Origin: Membranihabitans marinus
Lineage (GTDB): Bacteria > Bacteroidota > Bacteroidia > Chitinophagales > Saprospiraceae
Direction: 5' to 3'
NCBI RefSeq assembly: GCF_021729155.1
Contig: NZ_JAJQYA010000003.1
Location: 186,001 to 250,000 of the forward strand
Length of the DNA: 64,000 nt
Each line of letters starts with the position of its first letter. The first letter of the stretch is position 1. Below are positions 9,449-18,381 of this stretch, one piece after another. The notes under the pieces are model-generated. The model was not told the DNA's origin. It did no database searches and saw only the letters and a program-made list of their open reading frames with translations. Both the position numbers and the translations under genes were made by a program.

Positions 9449-10688
9449 GAATACAGTTTCAATAATTGCGATTGGTGATGAACTTTTATTGGGTCAAATC
9501 GTAGATACCAACTCTGCTTGGTTGGGACAAGAACTGGCCTTACACGGCTTTGAAGTTAATGCCAAATATACAGTTGCCGATGAAATAAATGATATTTGTG
9601 AAGCCCTAACTACCGCGGGGCGTCGCTCCAAATACGTAATTGTATCTGGTGGTCTTGGTCCGACCTCAGACGACATGACTATAGCAGCCGCTGAGCGGTT
9701 TTTTGAGGATACCTTGGTGGAACATGAGCCTACAAAGACAGCAATATCGAGTTATTTTGAAAGTAGGGGGCGCGTAATGTCATCACACCATGCTAAACAA
9801 TTTTACTTGCCGAGTAATGCCACAGTATTTGCAAATGAAGTCGGTACAGCACCGGGCATAAAAATGTATCGCAATGGTACTTACTATTTTTTTGTGCCAG
9901 GAGTGCCCGTTGAGATGAAATATCTCTATGAAAAATACATTCTTCCTTCCCTCAACAACGGTGGAGTGGACAATATGATAAGATATCATTTGTTTACAGC
10001 CGGGATGGGAGAAACATCACTGGTAGAGTTGATTGCAGAGGATTTATCTCGTTTACCTCCGAATATCAAAATGGCTTACTTACCCTATCACGGAGGGGTG
10101 AGAATAAGGATAACAGGGCGGGATATGGATACCCCTGAGAAAAGAGATTATCTCAGCCGATTTAAATCGACAGTAATTGCAAAATTAGGTCTTCATTTTG
10201 TCGCTGAAAACCATAATAGTTGGTCGACTGCAATGGCAGCTATTTTGAAGGAAAGAGGTTTCAAATTGGCTACTGCCGAAAGTTGTACCGGTGGTTATAT
10301 CGGTCATAAAATGACGAGTTTGTCCGGTTCCTCAGAATATTTTTTGGGAGGAATAATAGCTTATGACAATGAAGTCAAATCGGCATTGTTGAATGTAAAA
10401 CAAGAAACTTTAGATACACACGGAGCTGTGAGTGAAAACTGTGCTCGTGAAATGTTAAAGGGATTGTGTAGTGCTATGCCCTGCGATGTAGGGGTAGTGA
10501 CTACGGGGATCGCAGGTCCAACCGGAGGATCCAAAGACAAACCAGTAGGTACAATATTTATCGGTGTCGGTAATGAAAATCGACAAATAATAGAAAAATT
10601 TTCATTTAGAAGTAGCCGATTAGGGAATATCGAGTCTACTTATAGCATGGCCATGTATATGGTATATAAATTTTTATCTAATCAATAA
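9441..10688 (+). CDS. cinA: CinA-family nicotinamide-nucleotide amidohydrolase
   Basis: A 415-residue full-length CinA. The N-terminal MoCF/COG1058 domain covers about 1-170 (IAIGDELLLGQIVDTNSAWLG and SGGLGPTSDDMT). The C-terminal CinA amidase domain covers about 255-415 (TAESCTGGYIGHKMTSLSGSS, then GIAGPTGG and KPVGT). By family knowledge it hydrolyses ADP-ribose-type compounds and deamidates NMN in pyridine-nucleotide salvage; the older link to competence is indirect. Its start lies 8 bases inside birA, which indicates translational coupling. The domain order is canonical, with nothing missing. Confidence 0.95.
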   Translation: MAENTVSIIAIGDELLLGQIVDTNSAWLGQELALHGFEVNAKYTVADEINDICEALTTAGRRSKYVIVSGGLGPTSDDMTIAAAERFFEDTLVEHEPTKTAISSYFESRGRVMSSHHAKQFYLPSNATVFANEVGTAPGIKMYRNGTYYFFVPGVPVEMKYLYEKYILPSLNNGGVDNMIRYHLFTAGMGETSLVELIAEDLSRLPPNIKMAYLPYHGGVRIRITGRDMDTPEKRDYLSRFKSTVIAKLGLHFVAENHNSWSTAMAAILKERGFKLATAESCTGGYIGHKMTSLSGSSEYFLGGIIAYDNEVKSALLNVKQETLDTHGAVSENCAREMLKGLCSAMPCDVGVVTTGIAGPTGGSKDKPVGTIFIGVGNENRQIIEKFSFRSSRLGNIESTYSMAMYMVYKFLSNQ

Positions 10689-10728
10689 TTCCCTTACTTT
10701 TACATTTTAGAAAAAAGAAATACGGAAG

Positions 10729-12066
10729 ATGGCTATATATGAACTTGTGATGCCCAAGATGGGAGAATCTATATTTGAAGCAACCATCCTCAATTGGTTG
10801 GTTGAAGAAGGTCAAGAAGTAGTACAAGATGATATAGTCTTGGAAGTGGCCACTGATAAAGTAGATTCAGAAATTCCTTCCCCTGTATCTGGGAGAGTGG
10901 TAGAACTGCGAGCAAATGTGGACGAAGTAATCAAGGTAGGAGAAATTATAGCCATTATTGAAGTGGAAAACAATTCAGGTGAAACCGTACACAAATTGTT
11001 TGATGAGGCTGAATCTGTTTCTCCTAAAGTAGAGGAAACGTCAATGGTAGAAAATGCGGTAATTCATCCGGTAAGCGATGAGGATCATTCTGCTACATTG
11101 GCTATAAAGGAGTCGGATAATCGATTTTATTCGCCATTGGTGAGGATGATTGCTGAAAAAGAAAATATATCAGCTGGAGAATTGGCAGGTATTCACGGAA
11201 GTGGGTTAGCTGGTCGAATCACCAAAGAAGATGTTATGACTTTCTTAGACCATAGAAAGGAAGGAAAGGATAGTAGCACCGAGTCGATCAGTGAGACGAG
11301 TAAAGATAGTCTGATTAATGGATTTAAGGAAAATGCAAGTAAAGTTTCCCACAACTCTGATTTAGAGGAAGTTATTGAAATGACTCGGGTAAGATCTGCT
11401 ATTGCCGACCACATGATGCATTCCAAAGTAGTGGCTGCTCATGTGACCTCGGTTATTGAGACCGATATGACGAAGATCGTCAATTGGAGAAATCGAAATA
11501 AAGACAAATTCTTTAAGCAATTTGGAGTGAAATTGACCTTTACCCCGATTTTTGTGAAGATTATTGCGGAATTACTGCATGAGTTTCCCTATCTAAATGC
11601 CACTATTGATGGTAAGAAAGTAATCTTAAAGAAATATATCAATGTGGGTATAGCTACAGCCTTATCCGACAATACTTTAATAGTACCTGTAGTTAAGAAT
11701 GCCGATCGCTATAATTTAGTGGGCTTGGCCGGTCAATGTAGTGATTTGGTCAACAGAGCACGTAAGAATAGTTTGAGTGCAGATGAAATAAGACAGGGAA
11801 CATTTACCCTAAGCAATATAGGGACCTTTGGTAATCTTTTTGGCACACCACTGATCAATCAGCCCGAAGTGGCCATATTAGCTACCGGAGCCATTGTTAA
11901 AAAACCAGCCGTAATAGAAACAGAAGAAGGTGATTTTATAGGTATTAGACACAAGATGTTTATGTCATTGTCATTTGATCATCGACTCATTGATGGATAT
12001 CTCGGAGGAAGCTTCTTGAAGGCTATCTCGGATAAGTTAGAAGACTTTGACGATGATGATTTTTAA
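10729..12066 (+). CDS. 2-oxo acid dehydrogenase complex dihydrolipoyl acyltransferase (E2)
   Basis: E2 core of a 2-oxo acid dehydrogenase complex, 445 residues. It has one lipoyl domain (about 1-78) with the lipoylated lysine at position 44 in ATDKVDSEIPS, a charged linker, a peripheral-subunit-binding domain at about 131-168 (FYSPLVRMIAEKENI to GRITKEDV), a second linker, and the catalytic acyltransferase domain from about 215, ending in FDHRLIDGYLGG with the active-site His and Asp. The sequence alone does not separate pyruvate from branched-chain specificity. The nearby carboxylase beta subunit and HMG-CoA lyase make a branched-chain role plausible. No E1 or E3 gene is adjacent. Confidence 0.93.
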   Translation: MAIYELVMPKMGESIFEATILNWLVEEGQEVVQDDIVLEVATDKVDSEIPSPVSGRVVELRANVDEVIKVGEIIAIIEVENNSGETVHKLFDEAESVSPKVEETSMVENAVIHPVSDEDHSATLAIKESDNRFYSPLVRMIAEKENISAGELAGIHGSGLAGRITKEDVMTFLDHRKEGKDSSTESISETSKDSLINGFKENASKVSHNSDLEEVIEMTRVRSAIADHMMHSKVVAAHVTSVIETDMTKIVNWRNRNKDKFFKQFGVKLTFTPIFVKIIAELLHEFPYLNATIDGKKVILKKYINVGIATALSDNTLIVPVVKNADRYNLVGLAGQCSDLVNRARKNSLSADEIRQGTFTLSNIGTFGNLFGTPLINQPEVAILATGAIVKKPAVIETEEGDFIGIRHKMFMSLSFDHRLIDGYLGGSFLKAISDKLEDFDDDDF

Positions 12067-14191
12067 CTTGAAGAAAAAGATTGGCAATAGTACTTTCCTA
12101 ATTCTTACGATTTTGGGCATTATGCTATTGACAGGATCTTCAGGTTATAGCCAGAGTAAAAAATCCTTAAAAAGAATGGCCACTCAAATGGAGGAATCCG
12201 GCCAAGGAGAAAAAGCCACCCTCTACTACGCAAAATTATTGGAGTCCCATCCAGGGCAAATTCAAGAACGATATCGCTATGCCAAGCTGTTGTTGGACTT
12301 GGATCGACCGAGTGAAGCATTGCAGGTACTGGAGTTTGTTCAGGCTACAGAAAAGAAATATGACCCTATATATTATTATTTATTGGGGCAGGCATATCAA
12401 GGTATGGGACTATTCTCTCAGGCCAGAATGTCATATAAATCATATTTGCAAAAAGAAAAGGACAAAAAAATTAACTCAGAGGTGTATCTGAAATTGAAGC
12501 AAACTTGGATAGGTGTCCAGAACAACCATGATCCCATAGATTTATATATAGAAAATCTAGGTGGGACAATTAATACTAAATCGAATGAAATAGGTCCCAT
12601 TTATTCTCCTAATTTTAGCGATCGATTATACTTTTCGTCTAATGGTAGTAATATGGCAGCCATAAATCGACAAAGTATATATCAGATGTACGGTGTTGGA
12701 GTCCAAGTTGGAAAATATGATGACTTAAAAGTATTGGATGAGGACTTGGTCCAAAACCGCGATCAAATATTATATTCATTTAGTCAAAATGGAATGTCTG
12801 TTTATTATTCCGAATATGATGGTTCTTCAGACGATCATATGAAGGTGCATACGGTGACGGATGAGTCGGGAATCAATATCAATAATTCATTGGATCATCC
12901 TGTGTTTTCAACCGCAAAAGGTGATCGAGATCTATATTTTGTCAATGATTCTACAATATTGTTCTCCAGTAATTTAAGGGAAGGTTTGGGTGGTTATGAC
13001 ATCTATATCGCCTATTGGGTATTGGGCAAGTGGAAGGTGGAAAACCTTGGACCTGATATTAATTCTTCATTCGACGAAATAACTCCTTTTATTACTAAAG
13101 ATGGTCGCAATATTTACTTTAGTGCGAATGGGGATCGAAGTATGGGAGATTATGATGTTCTGCAGTCAACCTATGACGATGATAGGGGAGAGTGGGGGGA
13201 AGTAATCAATCTCGGCAAGCCTATTAATTCGGGTAAGGATGACGTAGGATTCCGATGGTCGCCAGAAGGCAATAAAGCTATCCTTGCATCCAATCGCCCC
13301 AATGGTTATGGTCAATTTGACCTCTATGAAATATTTTTTGAAAACATACACTTGCCACAAATCCATAGAGCTACTCCACCTCTGTTTTATCAGGTTCCTG
13401 CCTATCATTCATTTAAGGAAGTCATACCTGTAGATAAATATGGTAATCCTTCGAAACTCGACATATCAGATCTCTACTATACCAATCAAGGCAATATTCT
13501 AAGTGCAGAAAATACCAAGATTCTGGATGAAGTGATTCGGTATCATCAATTTTATCCTCACCTCAATTTTGTAGTTAAAGTATATTCGTCCGCCAATCAA
13601 TTGACCGGTTTTAGTTTGTATAATGGATATCTAAGAGGTCAAATGGTCTCTCAGTATTTAACGGATCACAATGTGAGTCCGAGTAAACTGAAGATATGGT
13701 CTTTCGCTGGTCAATATCAAGTTGCATCTACTTCCTCAATCAAAGTAGACAATGTGTATGCAAAAAACAATAGGATAGAAATTGAAATAGTCAATAACAA
13801 TGCTCTGCCATTTAAAGGTGAAAATGAGGATACTAAATCGGCATGGGAAAAAATCAAAAATGGTGGGAATTCCGAGGAAATTCTACCAGGACTTTATTAT
13901 AGAGTGAAATTGATGGATGAAAATCAAGTGTTGAAAGGTTCTTTGTTGGCTGATTTTCAAGATGTTGTGTTAGAAAGGAAACTTAATGACAATTTAATAT
14001 CTTATTATAGTGGTATATATCCTACATTTGCACTTGCCAAAGAACAGATAATTAATATTAAAGAACAGGGGTTCAAACAGGCTGCCATAGTCGCTTTTGA
14101 TCGATATTATGAAATATTGAGAAGTGATATCAATGTTTCGCTATTAGCAAAATATCCAGATTTAAAGAACTACCTTATAGACTTGAAATAA
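12053..14191 (+). CDS. PorE-like protein: TPR, WD40-like propeller, OmpA-like and SPOR-like regions
   Basis: A secreted periplasmic or outer-membrane-associated protein of about 712 residues. It begins with a signal peptide (hydrophobic stretch ILTILGIMLLTGSSG). TPR repeats follow (about 35-140), then PD40/WD40-like blades (about 165-430) with repeats such as LYFSSN, IYFSANGDR and GFRWSPEGNKAILASNR. Next comes a degenerate OmpA-C-like region (about 480-590, ending NNRIEIEI) and a C-terminal region resembling a SPOR domain (about 625-700). This order resembles PorE, which anchors the T9SS to peptidoglycan, but no lipobox is seen. The open frame begins at a TTG (12047); the ATG at 12053 is preferred. 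It overlaps the E2 gene by 14 bases and ends one base before the next start. Confidence 0.72.
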   Translation: MMIFNLKKKIGNSTFLILTILGIMLLTGSSGYSQSKKSLKRMATQMEESGQGEKATLYYAKLLESHPGQIQERYRYAKLLLDLDRPSEALQVLEFVQATEKKYDPIYYYLLGQAYQGMGLFSQARMSYKSYLQKEKDKKINSEVYLKLKQTWIGVQNNHDPIDLYIENLGGTINTKSNEIGPIYSPNFSDRLYFSSNGSNMAAINRQSIYQMYGVGVQVGKYDDLKVLDEDLVQNRDQILYSFSQNGMSVYYSEYDGSSDDHMKVHTVTDESGININNSLDHPVFSTAKGDRDLYFVNDSTILFSSNLREGLGGYDIYIAYWVLGKWKVENLGPDINSSFDEITPFITKDGRNIYFSANGDRSMGDYDVLQSTYDDDRGEWGEVINLGKPINSGKDDVGFRWSPEGNKAILASNRPNGYGQFDLYEIFFENIHLPQIHRATPPLFYQVPAYHSFKEVIPVDKYGNPSKLDISDLYYTNQGNILSAENTKILDEVIRYHQFYPHLNFVVKVYSSANQLTGFSLYNGYLRGQMVSQYLTDHNVSPSKLKIWSFAGQYQVASTSSIKVDNVYAKNNRIEIEIVNNNALPFKGENEDTKSAWEKIKNGGNSEEILPGLYYRVKLMDENQVLKGSLLADFQDVVLERKLNDNLISYYSGIYPTFALAKEQIINIKEQGFKQAAIVAFDRYYEILRSDINVSLLAKYPDLKNYLIDLK

Positions 14192-14192
14192 T

Positions 14193-14747
14193 ATGAATAG
14201 ATTTAAATTCTTTAAAGAGGGAATTAGGAATATAAAAACCGTAGGTACAGTTACACGTAGTTCGAGGTACCTATGTGATAAAATGGTTAATCACAGTAAG
14301 ATTCACAATGCTAAATGTATTGTTGAATTGGGAGCAGGAGATGGGGTTTTGACCAAACATATATTAGAAAGAATGCCGGATAACTGTCGGTTGTTATCTT
14401 TTGAGATCAATGAAAAATTCTTAGATACCCTGAACAAAATTAACGATGATCGATTGATCATTATCGCTGATTCAGCGGAGAAATTGGAAGATTATACGAG
14501 GCAGTTCAAGATGGAAGAAGTGGATATAGTATTTTCGGCATTGCCTTTTACCGTTATACCCAAACATATCGCTACTAATATTGTAAGGTTGGCTCAAAAG
14601 GTTTTAAGAGCAGATGGGGAATATTTGCAAATTCATTATTCCTTGGTCGCCAAGAAAATGTATAGCGACATTTTCGGTAATGTAAGTGTGTACTTTCAAC
14701 CGATTAATATTCCACCAGCCTTTGTATTGAAGTCTTTAAAGATTTAA
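14193..14747 (+). CDS. PmtA/KsgA-like SAM-dependent methyltransferase
   Basis: A 184-residue class I methyltransferase. The SAM-binding motif I is ELGAGDGVLT (about 43-52), followed by the acidic strand end SFEIN. Instead of the NLPY motif of rRNA adenine dimethylases it has SALPF at about 113-117, which is closer to the SGLP motif of phosphatidylethanolamine N-methyltransferases of the PmtA type. It starts one base after the preceding gene and is therefore the last gene of the birA-to-methyltransferase run. Phospholipid methylation is the best guess, but a different small or lipid substrate cannot be excluded. Confidence 0.75.
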   Translation: MNRFKFFKEGIRNIKTVGTVTRSSRYLCDKMVNHSKIHNAKCIVELGAGDGVLTKHILERMPDNCRLLSFEINEKFLDTLNKINDDRLIIIADSAEKLEDYTRQFKMEEVDIVFSALPFTVIPKHIATNIVRLAQKVLRADGEYLQIHYSLVAKKMYSDIFGNVSVYFQPINIPPAFVLKSLKI

Positions 14748-14768
14748 CGATATATATATTTTAAAGTA

Positions 14769-15434
14769 TTATGTGCGGTTATTCCAGTACCGCTCTTGCT
14801 TGGTAGTGGTAAAGGTATCGGGTTCAAAGAAGTAATCACTTTCTTCGTCTTCGTCCCATTCGTCGCTGTCCTCTTCTCGATTTTTAAACAAATAGGCCAC
14901 TAATATTCCGACGATGCCACCGAGTAAATGGCTCTCCCAAGACACCCCTGGTTGGTTGGGAAGCACACCGTAAAACATACCACTGTAGAGAAATAATATA
15001 ATCAGAGACAGGACTATTGATTTGCGATCTCTGTTAAAGATCCCTGCCCAAAAGATAAAGGAAACCATTCCGTATACCACTCCGCTGGCCCCAATATGAA
15101 ATGCTGGTTTGCCAAATATCCATACCAATAAACCGGTCAAGGTCCAGATGATGGCTAGGGTGGGAAGGGCGATCTTTCTGTAAAAATAAAATATAATAAG
15201 TCCCGATACGAAAAAGGGAACACTGTTGTTGATCAAATGCCCCATAGATCCATGGATGAATGGAGAAGCCCAAATGCCCCAAAGTCCTTCAATATGACGA
15301 GGCCATACCCCCCAATTAGAAAAATGCAAGCCGCCAAAGATCTCAAGTAATTTGGATACCCACATAATGATGATCATGGATACTGGCCACTGGGCAGCAT
15401 TTAATAGTTTTTGGGTTGAATTGGTTTCTTCCAT
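14769..15434 (-). CDS. rhomboid-family intramembrane serine protease
   Basis: A 221-residue polytopic membrane protease with about six transmembrane helices. Conserved features are HGSMGHLINN in helix 2, the catalytic serine in HIGASGVVYG (helix 4), and the catalytic histidine in ESHLLGG (helix 6). The C-terminus is acidic and rich in Asp, Glu and Tyr. Its start codon abuts the HMG-CoA lyase stop, so it is the third gene of the operon with the carboxylase and lyase. Substrates are unknown, and the metabolic neighbours give no direct hint of one. Confidence 0.93.
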   Translation of the reverse strand: MEETNSTQKLLNAAQWPVSMIIIMWVSKLLEIFGGLHFSNWGVWPRHIEGLWGIWASPFIHGSMGHLINNSVPFFVSGLIIFYFYRKIALPTLAIIWTLTGLLVWIFGKPAFHIGASGVVYGMVSFIFWAGIFNRDRKSIVLSLIILFLYSGMFYGVLPNQPGVSWESHLLGGIVGILVAYLFKNREEDSDEWDEDEESDYFFEPDTFTTTKQERYWNNRT

Positions 15435-16310
15435 TTATAAAAATATTTCATTGGATATCTCTAATACTTCTGGTAAGTATTCTAGTTTAAATTTATTAAC
15501 TCCTTTGTCCTTGAAATAGTTTAATAAATGTTCGGTAGGCATATTGCCTATTAAATCATTTTGGGCCATAGGGCAGCCTCCATAGCCTTTGATCGCTCCG
15601 TCATATCGCAAACAGCCAAATGAGAATGCAGTATCTATTTTTTCTTTCCAATTATCTTGTAAGGTGTGTAAGTGTAAGCCAAATTCGATTTGATTGAAAT
15701 CACCTTTCATGGTTTGCACGACTTGACCAATGAGGGATGGACTACCCATGCCAATGGTGTCTGATAGAGAGATGATCTTTACGCCAATTGCCTTGAATCG
15801 TTCAGCCCAATATACAATGATATCGGGATGCCATAAATCTCCATATGGATTGCCAAAACACATAGAAAAATAAACGACGAGGTCTTTGTTTTTGCGAAGA
15901 CATAGGTCTTGAATTTCACGGATGCGTTCAAAGGCTTCTTCCCTGGTGGCATGGGTGTTTCGGAGTTGGAAAGTCTCAGATATGGAAAATGGAAAACCCA
16001 AATACCTTATTTGAGGGTATTCTACTGCTTCTTTGGCTCCTCGATAATTGGCAATAATGCACAGCAATTCTGTGGAAGTATTGCTCAAGTCCAATCCATT
16101 CAAAACCTCTCCAGTATCCCTCATTTGAGGAATGGCTTTGGGAGAAACAAAACTGCCACAATCCAGAGTGTCAAAACCTATTTTGAGTAAGGCATTGATA
16201 TATCTTATTTTCAACTCCGTTGGGATAAAGGTTTTTATTCCCTGCATGGCATCCCTCGGGCAGTCGATGATCTTGAGGTCATCCAGTGAATTATGGTCTT
16301 TGTTCGTCAT
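15435..16310 (-). CDS. hydroxymethylglutaryl-CoA lyase
   Basis: Cleaves HMG-CoA to acetoacetate and acetyl-CoA, the last step of leucine breakdown. The 291-residue DRE-TIM metallolyase shows the N-terminal DCPRDAMQGIKTFIP segment (metal Asp and catalytic Arg), LSDTIGMGSP, the metal-binding HLHTLQDN, and the cysteine loop GGCPMAQNDLIGN near the C-terminus. The lyase lies three bases downstream of the acyl-CoA carboxylase beta gene, which fits the methylcrotonyl-CoA route. A general HMGL-like aldolase cannot be excluded, but motifs and context agree. Confidence 0.92.
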   Translation of the reverse strand: MTNKDHNSLDDLKIIDCPRDAMQGIKTFIPTELKIRYINALLKIGFDTLDCGSFVSPKAIPQMRDTGEVLNGLDLSNTSTELLCIIANYRGAKEAVEYPQIRYLGFPFSISETFQLRNTHATREEAFERIREIQDLCLRKNKDLVVYFSMCFGNPYGDLWHPDIIVYWAERFKAIGVKIISLSDTIGMGSPSLIGQVVQTMKGDFNQIEFGLHLHTLQDNWKEKIDTAFSFGCLRYDGAIKGYGGCPMAQNDLIGNMPTEHLLNYFKDKGVNKFKLEYLPEVLEISNEIFL

Positions 16311-16313
16311 TAC

Positions 16314-17927
16314 TTAGGTTTGTATTACACCGGTATTAAAGGGTTTGATAGCTGCGTTTTGCGCTACCTTTAAAGCCATTGAAATGTATTCTCTGGTTTG
16401 GTCTGGCCGTATAATTTCATCCACCCATAACCGAGCCGCTGCATAATAAGCCGAAGTTTCACGTTCGTATTTTTGTTTGATTTTTTCTAATCGTTCTGCG
16501 TGATCGTCTTCGTTGTATTGTTTTTTACTTTCTTCTATTTGCAATAATACCTTAGTGGCTTGACTTCCTCCCATGACGGCTATTTGGGCCGTAGGCCAAG
16601 CAAAAATAAATCGTGGGTCATAAGCTTTACCGCACATGGCATAATTGCCAGCTCCGTTTGAATTGCCCAAAATGATAGAGATTTTAGGGACGGTAGAATT
16701 GGCTACTGCATTGACCATTTTGGCACCATCTTTAATAATTCCACCGTGTTCGGATCTCGAACCGACCATAAATCCAGTTACATCGTGTAAAAAGACTAGG
16801 GGTATTTTTTTCTGATTGCAGTTTAGGATAAAACGAGTGGCCTTGTCCGCAGAATCTGAATAGATAACCCCTCCGATTTGAACTTCTCCTTTTTTGGTCT
16901 TTACTATGGCCCGATTGTTCATTACTATGCCTACATGCCATCCATCGACTTTGCCATAGCCACAGATAATGGTTTGGCCATAACCTGCCTTATATTCGGT
17001 AAAGGTATTGCGGTCAACAATACAGTCCAATATTTTATATGAATCGTAGGGAAGATTCCTCTGTTCGGGAAAATGTGATAAGATTTCTTGGACAGCTAGG
17101 CTAGGGGATTCAGCTTGACTTCTCGCCAAGTGAGACTGATGAACTATCCCCATATTGCCGACGATATCTTTGATTTTGTCTAAGCATTCTTCATCGGTTT
17201 CTACTGCGTAATCGGTCACTCCCGATATCTCAGAATGAGTACTGGCACCACCTAGGGTTTCCTGATCTACATTTTCTCCGATGGCGGCTTTTACCAGATA
17301 GGGACCAGCCAAGAAAATCGAGCCAGTGCCTTTGACAATGATGGATTCGTCCGACATGATGGGAAGATAAGCTCCTCCTGCAACACAACTTCCCATTATG
17401 GCCGAAATTTGCGGTACGCCCATACTGGACAATATGGCATTGTTTCTAAATACCCGACCGAAATGTTCTTTGTCTGGAAAAATTTCATCTTGCATGGGTA
17501 AAAATACTCCAGCACTGTCTACTAGGTATACTATAGGAAGCCGATTTTCAATGGCTATTTCTTGAGCTCTTAAATTCTTTTTACAGGTAATGGGAAACCA
17601 AGCTCCGGCTTTGACAGTGGCGTCATTGGCTACTACTATGACCTGTCGCTGATTTATATTGCCTATACCTACTATGACCCCTCCAGCTGGACATCCTCCT
17701 TCATTTTTGTACATTTCATACCCTGCGAATAAGCCCAATTCATAAAATTCACTATCTGCATCCATTAAATAGTCGATTCGCTCTCTGGCGGTAAGTTTTC
17801 CTTTGACATGCTGTTTTTCAATTTTAGCACTTCCTCCTCCTTGATATATGAGATGCTGTTTTTTCAACAAGTCATCTAAAATAATTTGATTCGATGTTGT
17901 ATTTTTTGTTTTGTCGGTTTCGATCAT
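16314..17927 (-). CDS. acyl-CoA carboxylase beta subunit, probably methylcrotonyl-CoA carboxylase
   Basis: Carboxyltransferase subunit (537 residues) of a biotin-dependent acyl-CoA carboxylase. Recognisable parts are GKLTARERIDYLMD near the N-terminus, the acyl-CoA site PIVYLVDSAGVFLPMQ, the SCVAGGAYLPIMSDE oxyanion region, and the second half with PLVFLHDVTGFMVG and GNSNGAGNYAMCGKAYDPRF. Length and the GVFLPMQDE segment fit the methylcrotonyl-CoA branch better than propionyl-CoA carboxylase. Coupling with HMG-CoA lyase supports leucine degradation. The biotin-carboxylase alpha subunit is not in this window. Confidence 0.9.
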   Translation of the reverse strand: MIETDKTKNTTSNQIILDDLLKKQHLIYQGGGSAKIEKQHVKGKLTARERIDYLMDADSEFYELGLFAGYEMYKNEGGCPAGGVIVGIGNINQRQVIVVANDATVKAGAWFPITCKKNLRAQEIAIENRLPIVYLVDSAGVFLPMQDEIFPDKEHFGRVFRNNAILSSMGVPQISAIMGSCVAGGAYLPIMSDESIIVKGTGSIFLAGPYLVKAAIGENVDQETLGGASTHSEISGVTDYAVETDEECLDKIKDIVGNMGIVHQSHLARSQAESPSLAVQEILSHFPEQRNLPYDSYKILDCIVDRNTFTEYKAGYGQTIICGYGKVDGWHVGIVMNNRAIVKTKKGEVQIGGVIYSDSADKATRFILNCNQKKIPLVFLHDVTGFMVGSRSEHGGIIKDGAKMVNAVANSTVPKISIILGNSNGAGNYAMCGKAYDPRFIFAWPTAQIAVMGGSQATKVLLQIEESKKQYNEDDHAERLEKIKQKYERETSAYYAAARLWVDEIIRPDQTREYISMALKVAQNAAIKPFNTGVIQT

Positions 17928-18211
17928 GAATTAGCAGATTTATCGATATAAGTATAATTCTTCATCACCACGTCTTAACAGAGGTTGACTTCCAATGACA
18001 GAAGATGATAACATGAAGTAGAAAATAAACAATAATACTGTAAAAAAGATTGTCTATGTCAAGAAATTAAAAGAAAAATAAGAAGGAGTCTTTCCTAGGT
18101 AAATATATATAGAGAGAGCTATAAAAAATATATGCCGTTGTAAACCTGTAAAATGAATCTGTGAAACGGAGAATTGTTAGATGAATTTCTTTCGAAGGAG
18201 TTAACAAAAAG
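17928..18211. other. intergenic stretch between carboxylase gene and tRNA-Ser
   Basis: AT-rich. It contains the upstream region of the carboxylase operon (minus strand) and the sequence downstream of the tRNA. A T-run (TTTTTG) follows the tRNA 3' end on the minus strand. No gene, repeat or clear promoter is recognised. Confidence 0.5.
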
Positions 18212-18296
18212 CGGTGAGGGCGGGATTCGAACCCGCGGTACCTTACAGTACGTCGGTTTAGCAAACCGGTGGTTTCAGCCACTCACCCACCTCACC
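18212..18296 (-). tRNA. tRNA-Ser (anticodon GCU)
   Basis: An 85-base tRNA with a long variable arm. The acceptor stem GGTGAGG pairs with CCTCACC, the discriminator is G, the T loop is GGTTCGAATCC, and the anticodon loop TTGCTAA gives anticodon GCT (plus-strand AGC at 18260-18262), which reads AGC/AGU serine codons. CCA is not encoded. It lies between dnaA and the carboxylase operon on the same strand. Confidence 0.97.
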
Positions 18297-18381
18297 TTTC
18301 TGTTATATATCGTTGAGATATTTTGAATCTATCTTCTTTCGGCTGGCAAATATAAAATATTTATTTAAAAACTCGCAAAAA

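Noticed and set aside
18067-18282. 71-residue minus-strand open frame over the tRNA-Ser
   Set aside because: It begins within the tRNA gene and reads through its structure; no coding resemblance.
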